Shown here one piece after another: positions 1-8,655 of a stretch of DNA of 54,403 nucleotides. Both the position numbers and the translations under genes were made by a program. The DNA lies in NCBI GenBank assembly GCA_024639325.1, contig JAHEIO010000001.1:1-54403 (forward strand). Reading direction: 5' to 3'. The notes below the pieces were generated by a model. It had not been told where the DNA came from. It searched no databases and saw only the letters and a program-made list of their open reading frames with translations. Origin of the DNA: Gammaproteobacteria bacterium. Its GTDB lineage: Bacteria; Pseudomonadota; Gammaproteobacteria; Arenicellales; JAANXG01. Positions within the stretch are counted from its first letter, which is position 1. Every line of letters starts with the position of its first letter.

Positions 1-352
1 GGTCCGACTCGGGGTCGGGAACTGCAAGATTCTCGATATCCGCGCGGCTGCGCAAAGGCTTTTCTAGACGAGGTCCGACGCCTTCTTCGACCGACAGTCC
101 GAGTCCCATGGCGTCGGGAATAGTAAGAATATCGGAAAAGAGAATTGCCGCGTCCAGGTCGAACCTCCGCAGGGGCTGCAAGGTGACTTCGCACGCTAAT
201 TCGGGCGTTTTACACAGGGTCAGGAAGTCCCCGGCGCGGGCACGAGTGGCCCGATATTCAGGTAGATACCGGCCGGCCTGTCGCATGATCCACACCGGTG
301 TGCAATCCACCGGTGCACGGACAAGCGCCCTCAAAAACCGGTCATTCTTCAT
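1..352 (-). CDS. hemE: uroporphyrinogen decarboxylase, 5' part only (runs off the window start)
   Basis: HemE decarboxylates uroporphyrinogen III to coproporphyrinogen III in the cytosol. The minus strand reads [16 protein letters not shown], then the family motif [15 protein letters not shown], then [20 protein letters not shown] and the stretch [11 protein letters not shown]. These match the first ~115 residues of HemE, including the conserved RQAGRY substrate-binding motif. The frame stays open to base 1, so about two thirds of the gene lies outside. I chose the ATG at 352; a GTG three codons upstream (361) is also possible and would fit family alignments (xxxKNDRxL). It lies 42 nt downstream of pyrF on the same strand, so it probably belongs to the pil-aro-pyrF transcription unit. 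Confidence 0.9.
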   Translation of the reverse strand, partial: MKNDRFLRALVRAPVDCTPVWIMRQAGRYLPEYRATRARAGDFLTLCKTPELACEVTLQPLRRFDLDAAILFSDILTIPDAMGLGLSVEEGVGPRLEKPLRSRADIENLAVPDPESD

Positions 353-394
353 TTGTGCCACCAGAGGCGCGGGCCAGCAATCGATGCCTTTGGT

Positions 395-1090
395 TCACGC
401 CGAGAACAGGTTCGAGATCTCATCCTGGATCGCTTGCGCGGCCCGCTTGGGGTCACCGGCATCCCGGATGGGGCGACCTACAACAATATAGTCAGCGCCA
501 TTTCTGAATGCCTGAACCGGCGTCACCACGCGTTTCTGGTCATCGTCATTATCAACGGGCCGGATGCCGGGAGACACCACCAGAAATTTTTCGCCAAGAG
601 CTGAACGCAATCCCTTGGCCTCGAGGCCCGAGGCTATCACGCCATCGCATCCCGCCTGAACGGCGCGGCGCGCCCGGGAGATCACCAGGTCTCCGACGTC
701 GCAATCAAAGCCCAGGTCGTCGAGGTCGCCGCGATCGAGACTGGTCAACACCGTGACCGCCAATAGTTTGACATCGCCCTTGGCCTCGGCGGCGGCGCGC
801 ATGATCGCATCATTGCCGTGCACCGTTGCGAAGCTGATACCGCGGCCGGTCAATTGACCAACAGCGCGGCCAACGGTGGTGGGTACGTCGAAAAACTTGA
901 GATCGACGAATACTTTTTTACCCTTGTCGCGGAGCCAGTCGATCAAATCGAAGCTGTCGCGGGTCATAAACAGTTCAAGCCCGACCTTGTAAAAATGGGC
1001 GCTGTCACCGACAGCCTCGACCAGCGCGCGCGCCCGTGCACTGGTCGGTACATCCAAAGCTACTATCAGCCGATCGCGAGTCGGAATCAT
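395..1090 (-). CDS. pyrF: orotidine-5'-phosphate decarboxylase
   Basis: This enzyme converts OMP to UMP, the last step of pyrimidine synthesis de novo. At 231 residues it is the usual length for bacterial type I enzymes. The N-terminus reads RLIVALDVP. The catalytic Asp/Lys cluster is visible as VFVDLKFFDVPTTV (D-x-K-x-x-D type), and the phosphate-binding end as SPGIRP followed by ADYIVVGRPI. The ATG at 1090 has a strong ribosome binding site, AAGGAGAT, at about 7 nt spacing. It lies 72 nt after aroB and is followed by hemE on the same strand. Nothing looks damaged. Confidence 0.97.
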   Translation of the reverse strand: MIPTRDRLIVALDVPTSARARALVEAVGDSAHFYKVGLELFMTRDSFDLIDWLRDKGKKVFVDLKFFDVPTTVGRAVGQLTGRGISFATVHGNDAIMRAAAEAKGDVKLLAVTVLTSLDRGDLDDLGFDCDVGDLVISRARRAVQAGCDGVIASGLEAKGLRSALGEKFLVVSPGIRPVDNDDDQKRVVTPVQAFRNGADYIVVGRPIRDAGDPKRAAQAIQDEISNLFSA

Positions 1091-1140
1091 GGGTGGATCT
1101 CCTTGTCCGTCTCAACATACTCGAATTCGAAGCCGGGGTC

Positions 1141-1165
1141 TAACCCGCGTTCAGGATGCGGGCTA
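1141..1165. repeat. short inverted repeat TAACCCGC-N9-GCGGGCTA at the aroB 3' end
   Basis: TAACCCGC (1141-1148) and GCGGGCTA (1158-1165) form an 8-bp inverted repeat with one mismatched position and a 9-nt spacer. Its inner end contains the aroB stop codon. It resembles the GCGGGYTAA ends of two larger inverted repeats at 29737-29815 and 36799-36875. No T-run follows in either direction, so a classical intrinsic terminator is not supported. It may be an mRNA 3'-end hairpin or a degenerate copy of the dispersed motif. Confidence 0.4.
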
Positions 1166-2239
1166 GTGACAAAATCCAGACAGGCTCAGGTTCAACTGCG
1201 CCGTGGCATAGTCATCGCTGAGATAGGCATCACCAAGCGCATTCAGCAGCACCAGGCGGACGCGTCCCTTTTCGACTTTCTTGTCGACGGCCATGTGCGT
1301 CAGAAACATCTCTGGTGACATGCCGGCCGGCGGCCGCACAGGCAGGCCTGCCTGCTTCAGCAGATCGACTACGCGGACCATATCGGAGGTTTTGATTTTG
1401 CCCATTCGGACCGAAAGATCCATCGCCATGACCATGCCGACGGCGACCGCTTCTCCGTGAAGCCAGGAGCCGTAGCCGGTGTGGGTTTCGATGGCATGTC
1501 CGAAAGTATGGCCGAGATTGAGCAGCGCCCGTTCGCCTGTTTCACGTTCGTCTGCTGCGACCACGCGTGCTTTGTTGCGGCAGGATCGTTCTATGGCATG
1601 CGCGAGACTGTCCGGGTCGAGTTCGAGCAGATGCCCGATATGCTCCTCAAGCCAGGCGAGGAACTCATAGTCTCCGATGAGCCCGTATTTGATGACCTCG
1701 GCAAGTCCCGAGCGCAGTTCCCGCGGTGGAAGGCTGCCCAGCGTATCGGTATCCGCGATGACGGCGATCGGCTGATAGAACGCCCCAATCATGTTCTTGC
1801 CCAGGGTGTGGTTCACCGCCGTTTTCCCGCCAACGCTGGAGTCGACCTGAGCGAGCAGGGTGGTCGGCACCTGCAGCAACGGGACGCCACGCTGGTAGCA
1901 TGCTGCTGCGAAGCCGGCGACGTCGCCTATGACGCCGCCGCCAAGGGCTATGATTGTAGTCTGCCGGTCGCAGGGTACTTTCAACAGGGCGTCGAAAATA
2001 GAATTCAAAGTCCTCAGGTCTTTGTAGCGCTCGCCATCCGGCAGCACCGTCGTATGGACATCGAATCGTGCCAATGCCGGCAGCATCATGTTCAGATACA
2101 AGGGTGCGACAATCTCATTGGTGACGATCATGACCTGAGGGCCGCATACATGGCGATCGAGGATATCGGATCGGTTCAGCAGGTTACCGCCGATATAGAT
2201 GGGGTAGCTGCGCCCCGCCAGGTCGACGTCAATCTGCAT
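1163..2239 (-). CDS. aroB: 3-dehydroquinate synthase
   Basis: AroB makes 3-dehydroquinate from DAHP, the second step of the shikimate pathway, using NAD and a divalent metal. The protein is 358 residues from the ATG at 2239 ([17 protein letters not shown]), matching the family length. A longer frame to 2356 exists but its extra 39 residues have no family counterpart. Visible motifs are LPDGERYK, the glycine-rich [35 protein letters not shown], and the metal-ligand region [12 protein letters not shown] with [15 protein letters not shown] sequence lies upstream as a weak ribosome binding site. aroK-aroB adjacency downstream of pilQ is the classic gammaproteobacterial order. Confidence 0.96.
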   Translation of the reverse strand: MQIDVDLAGRSYPIYIGGNLLNRSDILDRHVCGPQVMIVTNEIVAPLYLNMMLPALARFDVHTTVLPDGERYKDLRTLNSIFDALLKVPCDRQTTIIALGGGVIGDVAGFAAACYQRGVPLLQVPTTLLAQVDSSVGGKTAVNHTLGKNMIGAFYQPIAVIADTDTLGSLPPRELRSGLAEVIKYGLIGDYEFLAWLEEHIGHLLELDPDSLAHAIERSCRNKARVVAADERETGERALLNLGHTFGHAIETHTGYGSWLHGEAVAVGMVMAMDLSVRMGKIKTSDMVRVVDLLKQAGLPVRPPAGMSPEMFLTHMAVDKKVEKGRVRLVLLNALGDAYLSDDYATAQLNLSLSGFCH

Positions 2240-2409
2240 ATTGCAGCCGGATCCCCGGTGGTGGCGCAGGACAGGTTTGGTTGGGCGCCGCTCCGTAGCG
2301 AGGAGAATGGCCGAAGCTCGGATCCGAACGAATGCCAAGATCGGGCAAAGCCGCACAGGTCAGCGCCAGGATAGGCCGACTTCCGCGACAAACTAACCTT
2401 TTGCCCGGA

Positions 2410-2934
2410 CTATTCAAACACGTTTAGTTTTCTTATCAGTTCCCGCACGACGCTGTGCGGAGAGCGATTTTTGCTGTGCACGACTATGTCCGCTTCCTGC
2501 CGATAGATGGGCTCCCTCTCCCTCATCAGCGAGCGCAGCTTATCGGCCGGCTGATCCGTTTGCAGCAGAGGACGATGTTTACTGCTGCGGGTCCTTTTGA
2601 GTTGGGTTTCAACGGGCGCGTACAAATAGACTACGATGCCGCTGCGGCGAAGTGCGAGGCGGTTTTGCTCCCGCAGGACCGCTCCCCCCCCGGTTGCAAG
2701 TACGATGTTCTTCTTTCGGGCAAGGGCTTCTATGGTCCGGCTTTCCCGTTCGCGAAATCCTTCTTCACCCTCGATTTCAAATATCAGATTGATTGTTACG
2801 CCGGTCTGTTTCTCGATTTCCTGGTCGGAGTCATAGAACTGTTTGTGCAGTTGCTTGGCAAGGTTCCGGCCAATCGTACTTTTTCCGGCCCCCATGGGGC
2901 CTATAAGGATGATGTTTTCCGACGACGTGTGCAG
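2410..2934 (-). CDS. aroK: shikimate kinase, apparently started at CTG
   Basis: AroK phosphorylates shikimate with ATP. The Walker A region is GPMGAGKST, followed by FYDSDQEIEKQTG, FRERES, LATGGGAV and the lid RPLL. The first ATG in frame (2895) is the Met inside Walker A, so starting there would remove beta-strand 1 (NIILI) and the first glycine of the P-loop. Upstream, the frame continues as HTSSENIILIGP until a TGA at 2946-2944, with no ATG, GTG or TTG. A CTG at 2934 gives 174 residues, aligns within one residue of the E. coli AroK start, and sits 27 nt after the pilQ stop. The start codon is inferred, but the gene identity is secure. Confidence 0.93.
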   Translation of the reverse strand: MHTSSENIILIGPMGAGKSTIGRNLAKQLHKQFYDSDQEIEKQTGVTINLIFEIEGEEGFRERESRTIEALARKKNIVLATGGGAVLREQNRLALRRSGIVVYLYAPVETQLKRTRSSKHRPLLQTDQPADKLRSLMREREPIYRQEADIVVHSKNRSPHSVVRELIRKLNVFE

Positions 2935-2961
2935 ATCTCGAGGTCAGCGCGGCACCGTCTT

Positions 2962-5658
2962 CTACAGTCCGGCCAGGTCCACGGCGGGATTCACCCCCTG
3001 TGGCGCCGCACCCAGGTTCAATGCCGGGTTGACGATCTTTGGCGTCAGGAAGAATATCAGCTCCACGCGATCGTCGATCTTGGTTTTTTTCTTGAACAAA
3101 TATCCCAGCAGCGGAATGTCGCCCAGCAGCGGTACCTTGACTTCGCCTTCACGCAGATTCTGCTGATAGATGCCGCCTATAACCACCGTTTCCCCGTTCT
3201 CCAGCAGGACCTGCGTCCGGATCTGCTTGGTGTTGATGGTGGGGTCGAGGGGTGAAACGAAATCATCCTGCGTTATGAAGACGTCGAGGACAACCCGATC
3301 GTCCGGCGTAATCTGCGGTGTGACGGTCAAGCTCAGCACCGCTTTCTTGGTGACCACGCTACCCACGCCCAGTACCGTGGTCGTAAAGATCCGCTCCTGT
3401 CCCTGTTCGATATGGGCTTCCTGCTGGTTTGAGGTAATGAGTCGGGGATTGGCAATGACCTTGCCCCGGCCTTCCTGCTCGAGCGCGGAAATTTCGAGAT
3501 CGAGTATCTGGGCAAAGCCTAGACCGCTGGTGGCGACGGTCAGGGCATAGGATGCCGTTCTCTCGTCACCGATGGAGTTCGCCGGCAGATCGACATTGAG
3601 CACGTCCGTGCCCGCGTTGACGATGCCCCCCTGGGCGATGCCCCGCGTCCCTTCAAGGGTGCCGGTAGTGAAGGTGTCGCCGATGGTACCACCGCCCGGG
3701 CCCTGAGCCTGCTGGACCAGCCGGGTGAGACCGAAGCGTGCGCCAAGCTCGCGAGTGAAGGTGTCGGAGGCCTCGATGATCCGTGTCTCGATGAGCACCT
3801 GCCGCACCGGCTTGTCGAGCTGCGCGATCAGTTTGCGTACTTCCCGGATCTTGGCCCGGGTGTCCTGGATAAGGATGGTGTTGGTCCGGTTGTCCACGGT
3901 AACGCTGCCGCGTGGAGACAACAGGGAGTTGGATTCGGTTTCGATCTGGCCAATGCTGACGCTGCCGAACAAGGATTGCTGAACACCGGTGTCGACGGCT
4001 TTGACGGTTCTCAAGATACTGGCAATATCCGCGGCCCTTGCGTAGTTGATCTGGATGAGATCCGAGGTGAGGGGTTCGAGTTCACCCTTCTGCTTCTGGC
4101 TCTCAAGCTTTGCCCGCTCTCTGGACGCAATTTCCTCGGCCGGCGCAACCCACACCACGTTGCCGGTCTGGCGCATACCCAGCCCTCGAGTTTGAAGGAT
4201 GATATCCAGCGCCTGGTCCCAGGGGACGTCCTTCAGGCGCAGGGTCAGCGTACCGGTGACCGAGTCGCTGGTTACGAAATTGAGACCGGTAAAGTCCGCG
4301 ATGACCTGCAGAGCGGCACGTACGCTAATTTTCTGGAAATTCAAGGACAGTCGCTCGCCGCTGAAACCGAATTCGTCCACTTCGGGCTCCTCTTCGGCGG
4401 TAAGGATGGGGTCGACATTGATGTTGAAAATATTGCCGGACTGGTACGCGAGATGCTGGTGCCGTCCTAGCGGAGTCACCACCATCCTGACCGTGCTGCC
4501 GTTCTGGAACGTATCTATAGTCTGTACCGGTGTGGCGAAGTCGATCACGTCCAAACGCTGTTCCAGTTCAGACGGAAGATTTGTGTTCGGAAAATCGACG
4601 ATGATCTCGCCGTCTTTTTCCTGAACATCGACGCCGACTTTGGGGTCCGACAAATTGACTATGATTCGGGCGCCGCCGGTTTTGCTCCGTCTGAAATCGA
4701 TCCGCTCGATGCTGTATTCGACGCTACCGACGGCATCGCGGAACGGCTTCGGTTTGGTCCTGGCCGAACGCGCTGCCGCGGTGTCCGGATTTTCTACGAG
4801 GAATACGATGCCCGTGTCGGTGATCTCCATTTTGTACGGTACCGGACGGACCAGGTTGAAAACAACGCGGGTACGGTCATCGGTCTGCACGGTGGCGATG
4901 CTGTCCACGGCGCCTTTACCAACCTTTATAACGTTCTGATCTAGATTGCTGCGCATGCCGAAGAAATCAAAGGCAATGCGCGGTGGTTTATTGGTGCTGA
5001 AAGTACCCGGTTCTTTAGGTTTACTATCGGTGGAAAGGTTGATCTGGAGGGCGCCGCCGGGAAGCGCCGAAAACTTGATGTCGTTGAGGCTGTATTCAGC
5101 CGGCTGCATCGACTCGGAAGCAGCGCTTTCCGTTGGTGCATCCGTTTGCGCGACCAAGGGTTCGGCAGTAATGTCGAGCTCCGGTGAGGATGTATCGTCG
5201 GTCGCCTCGGCTACTACCGCCGGCGTATTGTCAGCCAGATCAACGGCGGGTTCGTTGTCGATGGAATCACTGTCCGTCGACCGGGGTGTGACCTCGAAAC
5301 CGTACTCCGTCTTCAGCACTATGAGTTTCGACGGCTCACGCATTAACAAGTCGACATGCACTGATTGTCCATCGGCTGCAAGGTACGGAAATACCCCCTT
5401 TACCTGTCCCCGGCCCGAGACATCGACGGCGTTGTGTCCTAGCGACGTGCCCAGCAGGTTTATTCGCAACCGCTTACCGTCGTCCAGGATTTCTGTCCGG
5501 TGGCGGGCTTGACCATCGATAAGGACGCTGAGGGTGCCGCTATCGTCCGATTGCCACTCGACTTGTTTCAATTGCGCTCCGTGAGCGGAATTCAGCGACA
5601 ACACCAAACTGGTGGCCACGATCGAAGCACTAAGCAGTCTGTTTGCAACCTGGTACAT
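2962..5658 (-). CDS. pilQ: type IV pilus secretin with three AMIN domains
   Basis: PilQ forms the outer-membrane channel through which the type IV pilus passes. I start it at the ATG at 5658 because AAGGGG lies 7 nt upstream and gives a clean signal peptide (MYQVANRLL to NSAHGA); an ATG at 5682 would add 8 residues without a ribosome binding site. Domains of the 898-residue product are three AMIN-like peptidoglycan-binding modules (roughly 35-130, 195-295, 315-425), an STN/N0 domain (about 440-500), an N1 (NolW-like) domain (about 525-625), and the C-terminal secretin barrel with LIETRIIEAS and VPLLGDIPLLGYLFK. Many PilQ proteins are near 700 residues with two AMIN domains, so this one is long. 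It is last in pilMNOPQ. Confidence 0.96.
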   Translation of the reverse strand: MYQVANRLLSASIVATSLVLSLNSAHGAQLKQVEWQSDDSGTLSVLIDGQARHRTEILDDGKRLRINLLGTSLGHNAVDVSGRGQVKGVFPYLAADGQSVHVDLLMREPSKLIVLKTEYGFEVTPRSTDSDSIDNEPAVDLADNTPAVVAEATDDTSSPELDITAEPLVAQTDAPTESAASESMQPAEYSLNDIKFSALPGGALQINLSTDSKPKEPGTFSTNKPPRIAFDFFGMRSNLDQNVIKVGKGAVDSIATVQTDDRTRVVFNLVRPVPYKMEITDTGIVFLVENPDTAAARSARTKPKPFRDAVGSVEYSIERIDFRRSKTGGARIIVNLSDPKVGVDVQEKDGEIIVDFPNTNLPSELEQRLDVIDFATPVQTIDTFQNGSTVRMVVTPLGRHQHLAYQSGNIFNINVDPILTAEEEPEVDEFGFSGERLSLNFQKISVRAALQVIADFTGLNFVTSDSVTGTLTLRLKDVPWDQALDIILQTRGLGMRQTGNVVWVAPAEEIASRERAKLESQKQKGELEPLTSDLIQINYARAADIASILRTVKAVDTGVQQSLFGSVSIGQIETESNSLLSPRGSVTVDNRTNTILIQDTRAKIREVRKLIAQLDKPVRQVLIETRIIEASDTFTRELGARFGLTRLVQQAQGPGGGTIGDTFTTGTLEGTRGIAQGGIVNAGTDVLNVDLPANSIGDERTASYALTVATSGLGFAQILDLEISALEQEGRGKVIANPRLITSNQQEAHIEQGQERIFTTTVLGVGSVVTKKAVLSLTVTPQITPDDRVVLDVFITQDDFVSPLDPTINTKQIRTQVLLENGETVVIGGIYQQNLREGEVKVPLLGDIPLLGYLFKKKTKIDDRVELIFFLTPKIVNPALNLGAAPQGVNPAVDLAGL

Positions 5659-5698
5659 ATTAGAGCCCCTTGCCATATTCATACGTTATGGATGCTTG

Positions 5699-6217
5699 TT
5701 ATTTGACAATCGCGATGCTGGATTCTCTCTCTACCCAGTTATTATTGCCACCGGGAACCAGTTCGTTTACGAATAGCTTGCTGGACGTAATTTTGTCGAT
5801 TCTACCGTGATTTTGGCCTAGATAGTTACCGTTCTGTGCACGGTGAACGGTATCGTCAGGCGCGCGGATCACGGCCCAGGTCGTATCGCCTCTCGACAAT
5901 GTGCCAACCATGCTCAGCGAATCGAGCGGGAATTGCTCCAGCGGCTCTTTTCTTCTGGTCTGATCCGGCGAAAGACCGCTGTTCGGCGCCGCCGGCTGGC
6001 TCTGCGCCAGATTGCCCGCAAAAAACGGGTCAGTGAGCTTCGACGCGGTATACGTAAACGTCTCGTAGGGCTTGATGCGGGGGAGCGGGTCCACCCTGGG
6101 TTTTTTGTCCTTGTGCACGTTATCTACAAATCTACGCAAATCATCCATCTGGTGCTCGGCGCAACCGATCAATAGAAGGGAGGCAAGGATCGTTATGGAG
6201 ATTCTGGTGATTGACAT
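5699..6217 (-). CDS. pilP: type IV pilus assembly lipoprotein
   Basis: PilP is the inner-membrane lipoprotein linking the PilN-PilO dimer to the secretin PilQ. The N-terminus carries a lipoprotein signal with lipobox LLIGC (Cys at residue 19). A Pro-rich linker with RVDPLPRIKPYETFTY follows. The C-terminal beta domain reads MVGTLSRG, VHRAQNGNYLGQNHGRI, the family signature that docks on the secretin N0 domain. Length (172) is typical. It lies 6 nt downstream of pilO and 40 nt upstream of the pilQ start used here. Confidence 0.96.
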   Translation of the reverse strand: MSITRISITILASLLLIGCAEHQMDDLRRFVDNVHKDKKPRVDPLPRIKPYETFTYTASKLTDPFFAGNLAQSQPAAPNSGLSPDQTRRKEPLEQFPLDSLSMVGTLSRGDTTWAVIRAPDDTVHRAQNGNYLGQNHGRIDKITSSKLFVNELVPGGNNNWVERESSIAIVK

Positions 6218-6223
6218 GGTCGT

Positions 6224-6856
6224 TCAGGATCCGGTTTTCCGTTGTTTCTTTTGTTTCGACGCTCGGCGATTCTCGACGGTGTCGTCATCCAGGTAGTGGT
6301 AGGTCTTGGTCACCGCACTCATTCGCAGCGTTGCACCACCGGCTGGTTTTATGACCAAGTCCCCGATCGTAACGATCCGAGGCAGTGCAGCCAGATCGCT
6401 TATGAAGTTGCCAAGCTCGTGATAAGTACCGACCACCTGAACGTTGATCGGCAATTCGGCATAGAAATCTGCAGTCCGGCGGTTTTGCGGTTTGAACAGT
6501 TCGAACTGCAGCCCCCGCCCCAGTCCGGCCTGTGTGATGTCGATCAACAGCTCCGGCACCTGCGTTTTGTCCGGTAGCTGCTGCAGCATGATGCCGAAAG
6601 TGTCTTTGATTTCCTCGAGCTGATTCCGGTACGCCACGAGGTTTATGGCGAGTCCCTTCTTGTCCGCGTATTCCGAACGAAGCTGGAGTTCCTCTTTCTC
6701 AACGCGAGCCAGCTCGTCGATTTGGTGCTGTACGATAAAATAGTATCCGGCGAACAAGATGGCGCCGCTCAACAACGCGGTTGCGCTGATTTTTATCCAC
6801 GTCGGCCACGAAGGGATGTCGTTGATATCGATATCGCGGAGATCAGATAGTGCCAT
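6224..6856 (-). CDS. pilO: type IV pilus inner-membrane alignment protein PilO
   Basis: PilO pairs with PilN in the inner membrane to form the alignment subcomplex. The 210-residue protein begins with a short cytoplasmic stretch (DLRDIDINDIPSWPTW, the typical PilO start). One membrane helix follows (about 27-48), then a coiled coil, then a ferredoxin-like periplasmic domain with the family strings LPDKTQVPELLIDITQAG and YHELGNFISDLAALPRIV. The start codon shares its A with the pilN stop (boundary 6856), so translation is coupled. A short basic tail (KKQRKTGS) ends the protein. Confidence 0.96.
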   Translation of the reverse strand: MALSDLRDIDINDIPSWPTWIKISATALLSGAILFAGYYFIVQHQIDELARVEKEELQLRSEYADKKGLAINLVAYRNQLEEIKDTFGIMLQQLPDKTQVPELLIDITQAGLGRGLQFELFKPQNRRTADFYAELPINVQVVGTYHELGNFISDLAALPRIVTIGDLVIKPAGGATLRMSAVTKTYHYLDDDTVENRRASKQKKQRKTGS

Positions 6857-7434
6857 TAGCCTTTCTCCGCTATAGCGCCGTTTTTGTCATTCTTGATTTC
6901 CTCACGAACCTTTAGGCTGAATTTGCTGATTCGTGACCCTCCCTGGGGAGTTACGTTGATGACGTCGAGATTTGCATTGGTAAACCAATCCGACGCTTCG
7001 AGGCTGTTCATCAGAGCAGATACCCTCGCATTGGACTGTGCGAATCCGTTGAGTGCCATCGCGTTCTTCTTTTTGGTGAACTGGGTCAGGTAGACGCCTT
7101 CGGGCAGCTTGCGCACAAGATCGTCGAATACGTGGACGATTTTCGTTCGGTCACTTTGCAGCCTCTGAATGATTTCCATCCTGGCCAGCAGCGCGTCCTT
7201 ACGTCTTTTCAAATCTTCGATTTCCTCGATCTGCTTTTCCAGCTTGCTGATCTCGCCGCGCAGGAAGCTGTTTCGATTCTTCTGATGATCGATGACATCA
7301 TTCATATACCATTGAGCGTAAAAGACTACCACTACCATCAGGATCCAGGTCGCGATCGATGCTGATAACAACTGTCGGTCTTTTTCACGCCGGCGTATCT
7401 CGCGCCAGGGCAGCAGATTGACCCGGGTCGTCAT
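6856..7434 (-). CDS. pilN: type IV pilus inner-membrane protein PilN
   Basis: PilN carries the cytoplasmic tail that binds PilM. The N-terminal motif RVNLLPWREIRRREK is the known PilM-binding INLLPWR-type peptide. A single membrane helix follows (about residues 23-45), then a coiled coil (LRGEISKLEKQIEEIEDL), then the periplasmic domain containing VRKLPEGVYLTQFTKK. The length of 192 is normal. The ATG overlaps the end of pilM by 4 nt, so translation is coupled. Confidence 0.96.
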   Translation of the reverse strand: MTTRVNLLPWREIRRREKDRQLLSASIATWILMVVVVFYAQWYMNDVIDHQKNRNSFLRGEISKLEKQIEEIEDLKRRKDALLARMEIIQRLQSDRTKIVHVFDDLVRKLPEGVYLTQFTKKKNAMALNGFAQSNARVSALMNSLEASDWFTNANLDVINVTPQGGSRISKFSLKVREEIKNDKNGAIAEKG

Positions 7435-8495
7435 GAGTCAAAACTCCTCAACGCCAGTCCACAGGCCACCATCAGGGAAGATGCATCCCCACTGAGCTGC
7501 TGCGGTTTGATGCGCGAAGCAAGGGACATGCTGGCAAAGGGGTTGGCGACGGTTGTCGGTACGCCGACCCGGTTGGCAATCATTTCGTCCGAGTTCGGTA
7601 TCTGGGCACAGCCGCCGGCCAGCAGGATCTGATCCACGGTGTTGTAGGGGGTGGATGAATAAAAAAACTGCAGCGCGCGCATGGTTTCCTGGCACATTGC
7701 TTCGAGAAACGGTTGCAGGATATCCGTTTGATAGTTATCTGGCAGGCCACCAACTTTTTTGGCTAGCCCGGCTTCTTCGAAGGAGAGGCCGTAACGCCTC
7801 TGAATCTCCTCGGTTAGCTGGCGTCCGCCGAAGCTGTGGTCACGGGTATACACGGAACGGTTGTTGTGCATCACGTTCATATGGGTGGTGGTCGCACCGA
7901 CATCGAGTATGGCAACAACCTTCTCCATGCCGCCGCCCGGCATGTGGCGCGAGATCAGCGAGTATGCACCTTCCATGGCAAACGCATCTACATCCACCAC
8001 TCTAGGCTCGAGCCCTTGCCGGCTCACAACCGCAATGTAATCGTCCACGATTTCTTTTCTGCAGGCGGCTATGACTACATCATCTTCGTTGGCATTGACG
8101 TCGGAAGGACCGAGCACCTCAAAATCCAGGTTGACCTCCTCCAGGGGGTAGGGAATGTAGTGGTCGGCCTCCAGTTCGATCTGCTGTTCCATATCGCCCT
8201 CACGCATCCCCGAAGGCATGGTGATCGTTTTGGTTATTACATGGGAGGCCGACACGGCCACCGCGGCGTAGCGAGATTTAGACCCCGAGCGTTTGACGCA
8301 GCGCTCTACGGCGCGGCTTACCTGTTCGACCTCGGTAATGGTATTTTCCACTACCGCGTTTTGCGGCAAAGGTTCCACCGCGTAGCGTTCCACGCGATGA
8401 TGGGCACCGCTCTTGCTGAGTTCCAGCAGCTTGACCGCCGAAGAGCTTATGTCCAGGCCAATCAATGCGGGTTGCTTTTTTCCGAAGAGTGCCAG
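7431..8495 (-). CDS. pilM: type IV pilus ATPase-like (actin-fold) protein PilM, non-standard start
   Basis: PilM is a cytoplasmic actin-fold protein that binds the PilN tail. Family strings seen are LIGLDISSSAVKLLELS, AVEPLPQNAVVENTI, ADHYIPYPLEEVNLDFEVLG, ACRKEIVDDY and LAGGCAQIP. The only conventional start in frame is a TTG at 8465, which would cut off the usual leader. Upstream codons read LALFGKKQPA, matching the N-termini of other PilM proteins, up to a TAA at 8522-8520. In that stretch the candidate starts are CTG at 8495 (preceded by AAAGGGGGA, spacing about 4) or ATT at 8498, which aligns exactly with the Met of P. aeruginosa PilM. I use the CTG. The protein is then 354 residues and heads the pil operon. 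Confidence 0.94.
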   Translation of the reverse strand: MALFGKKQPALIGLDISSSAVKLLELSKSGAHHRVERYAVEPLPQNAVVENTITEVEQVSRAVERCVKRSGSKSRYAAVAVSASHVITKTITMPSGMREGDMEQQIELEADHYIPYPLEEVNLDFEVLGPSDVNANEDDVVIAACRKEIVDDYIAVVSRQGLEPRVVDVDAFAMEGAYSLISRHMPGGGMEKVVAILDVGATTTHMNVMHNNRSVYTRDHSFGGRQLTEEIQRRYGLSFEEAGLAKKVGGLPDNYQTDILQPFLEAMCQETMRALQFFYSSTPYNTVDQILLAGGCAQIPNSDEMIANRVGVPTTVANPFASMSLASRIKPQQLSGDASSLMVACGLALRSFDS

Positions 8496-8552
8496 AATTC
8501 CCCCTTTAATTTCCTTTAGTTACAGGCATAATGTGCCAATTTACATTAGTCT

Positions 8553-8582
8553 TTGAAACTATAGTCCAAGCAAAAGTAAAAT
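8553..8582 (+). promoter_or_regulatory. candidate sigma-70 promoter for the class A PBP gene
   Basis: TTGAAA at 8553-8558 and TAAAAT at 8577-8582 are separated by 18 nt in the divergent pilM/ponA intergenic region, which is AT-rich. Transcription would begin near 8590, giving a leader of about 65 nt to the GTG at 8656. This is a consensus match only. I did not find an equally good promoter for pilM on the other strand. Confidence 0.4.
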
Positions 8583-8655
8583 AACAGTCTAAATCGGGCT
8601 TTTTGTCGGGCTATGCTAAGCTTAGACGGTCTTCCTCACACATCCAGTAGTTGCG

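Noticed and set aside
1457-2374. 305-codon frame on the plus strand
   Set aside because: Antisense to aroB, which is complete and conserved. Long antisense frames are common in GC-rich genes.
8525-8540. TTGGCAC...TGCC, resembling a sigma-54 promoter upstream of pilM
   Set aside because: The GG and GC elements are 8 nt apart, not 10, so it does not fit the sigma-54 consensus.
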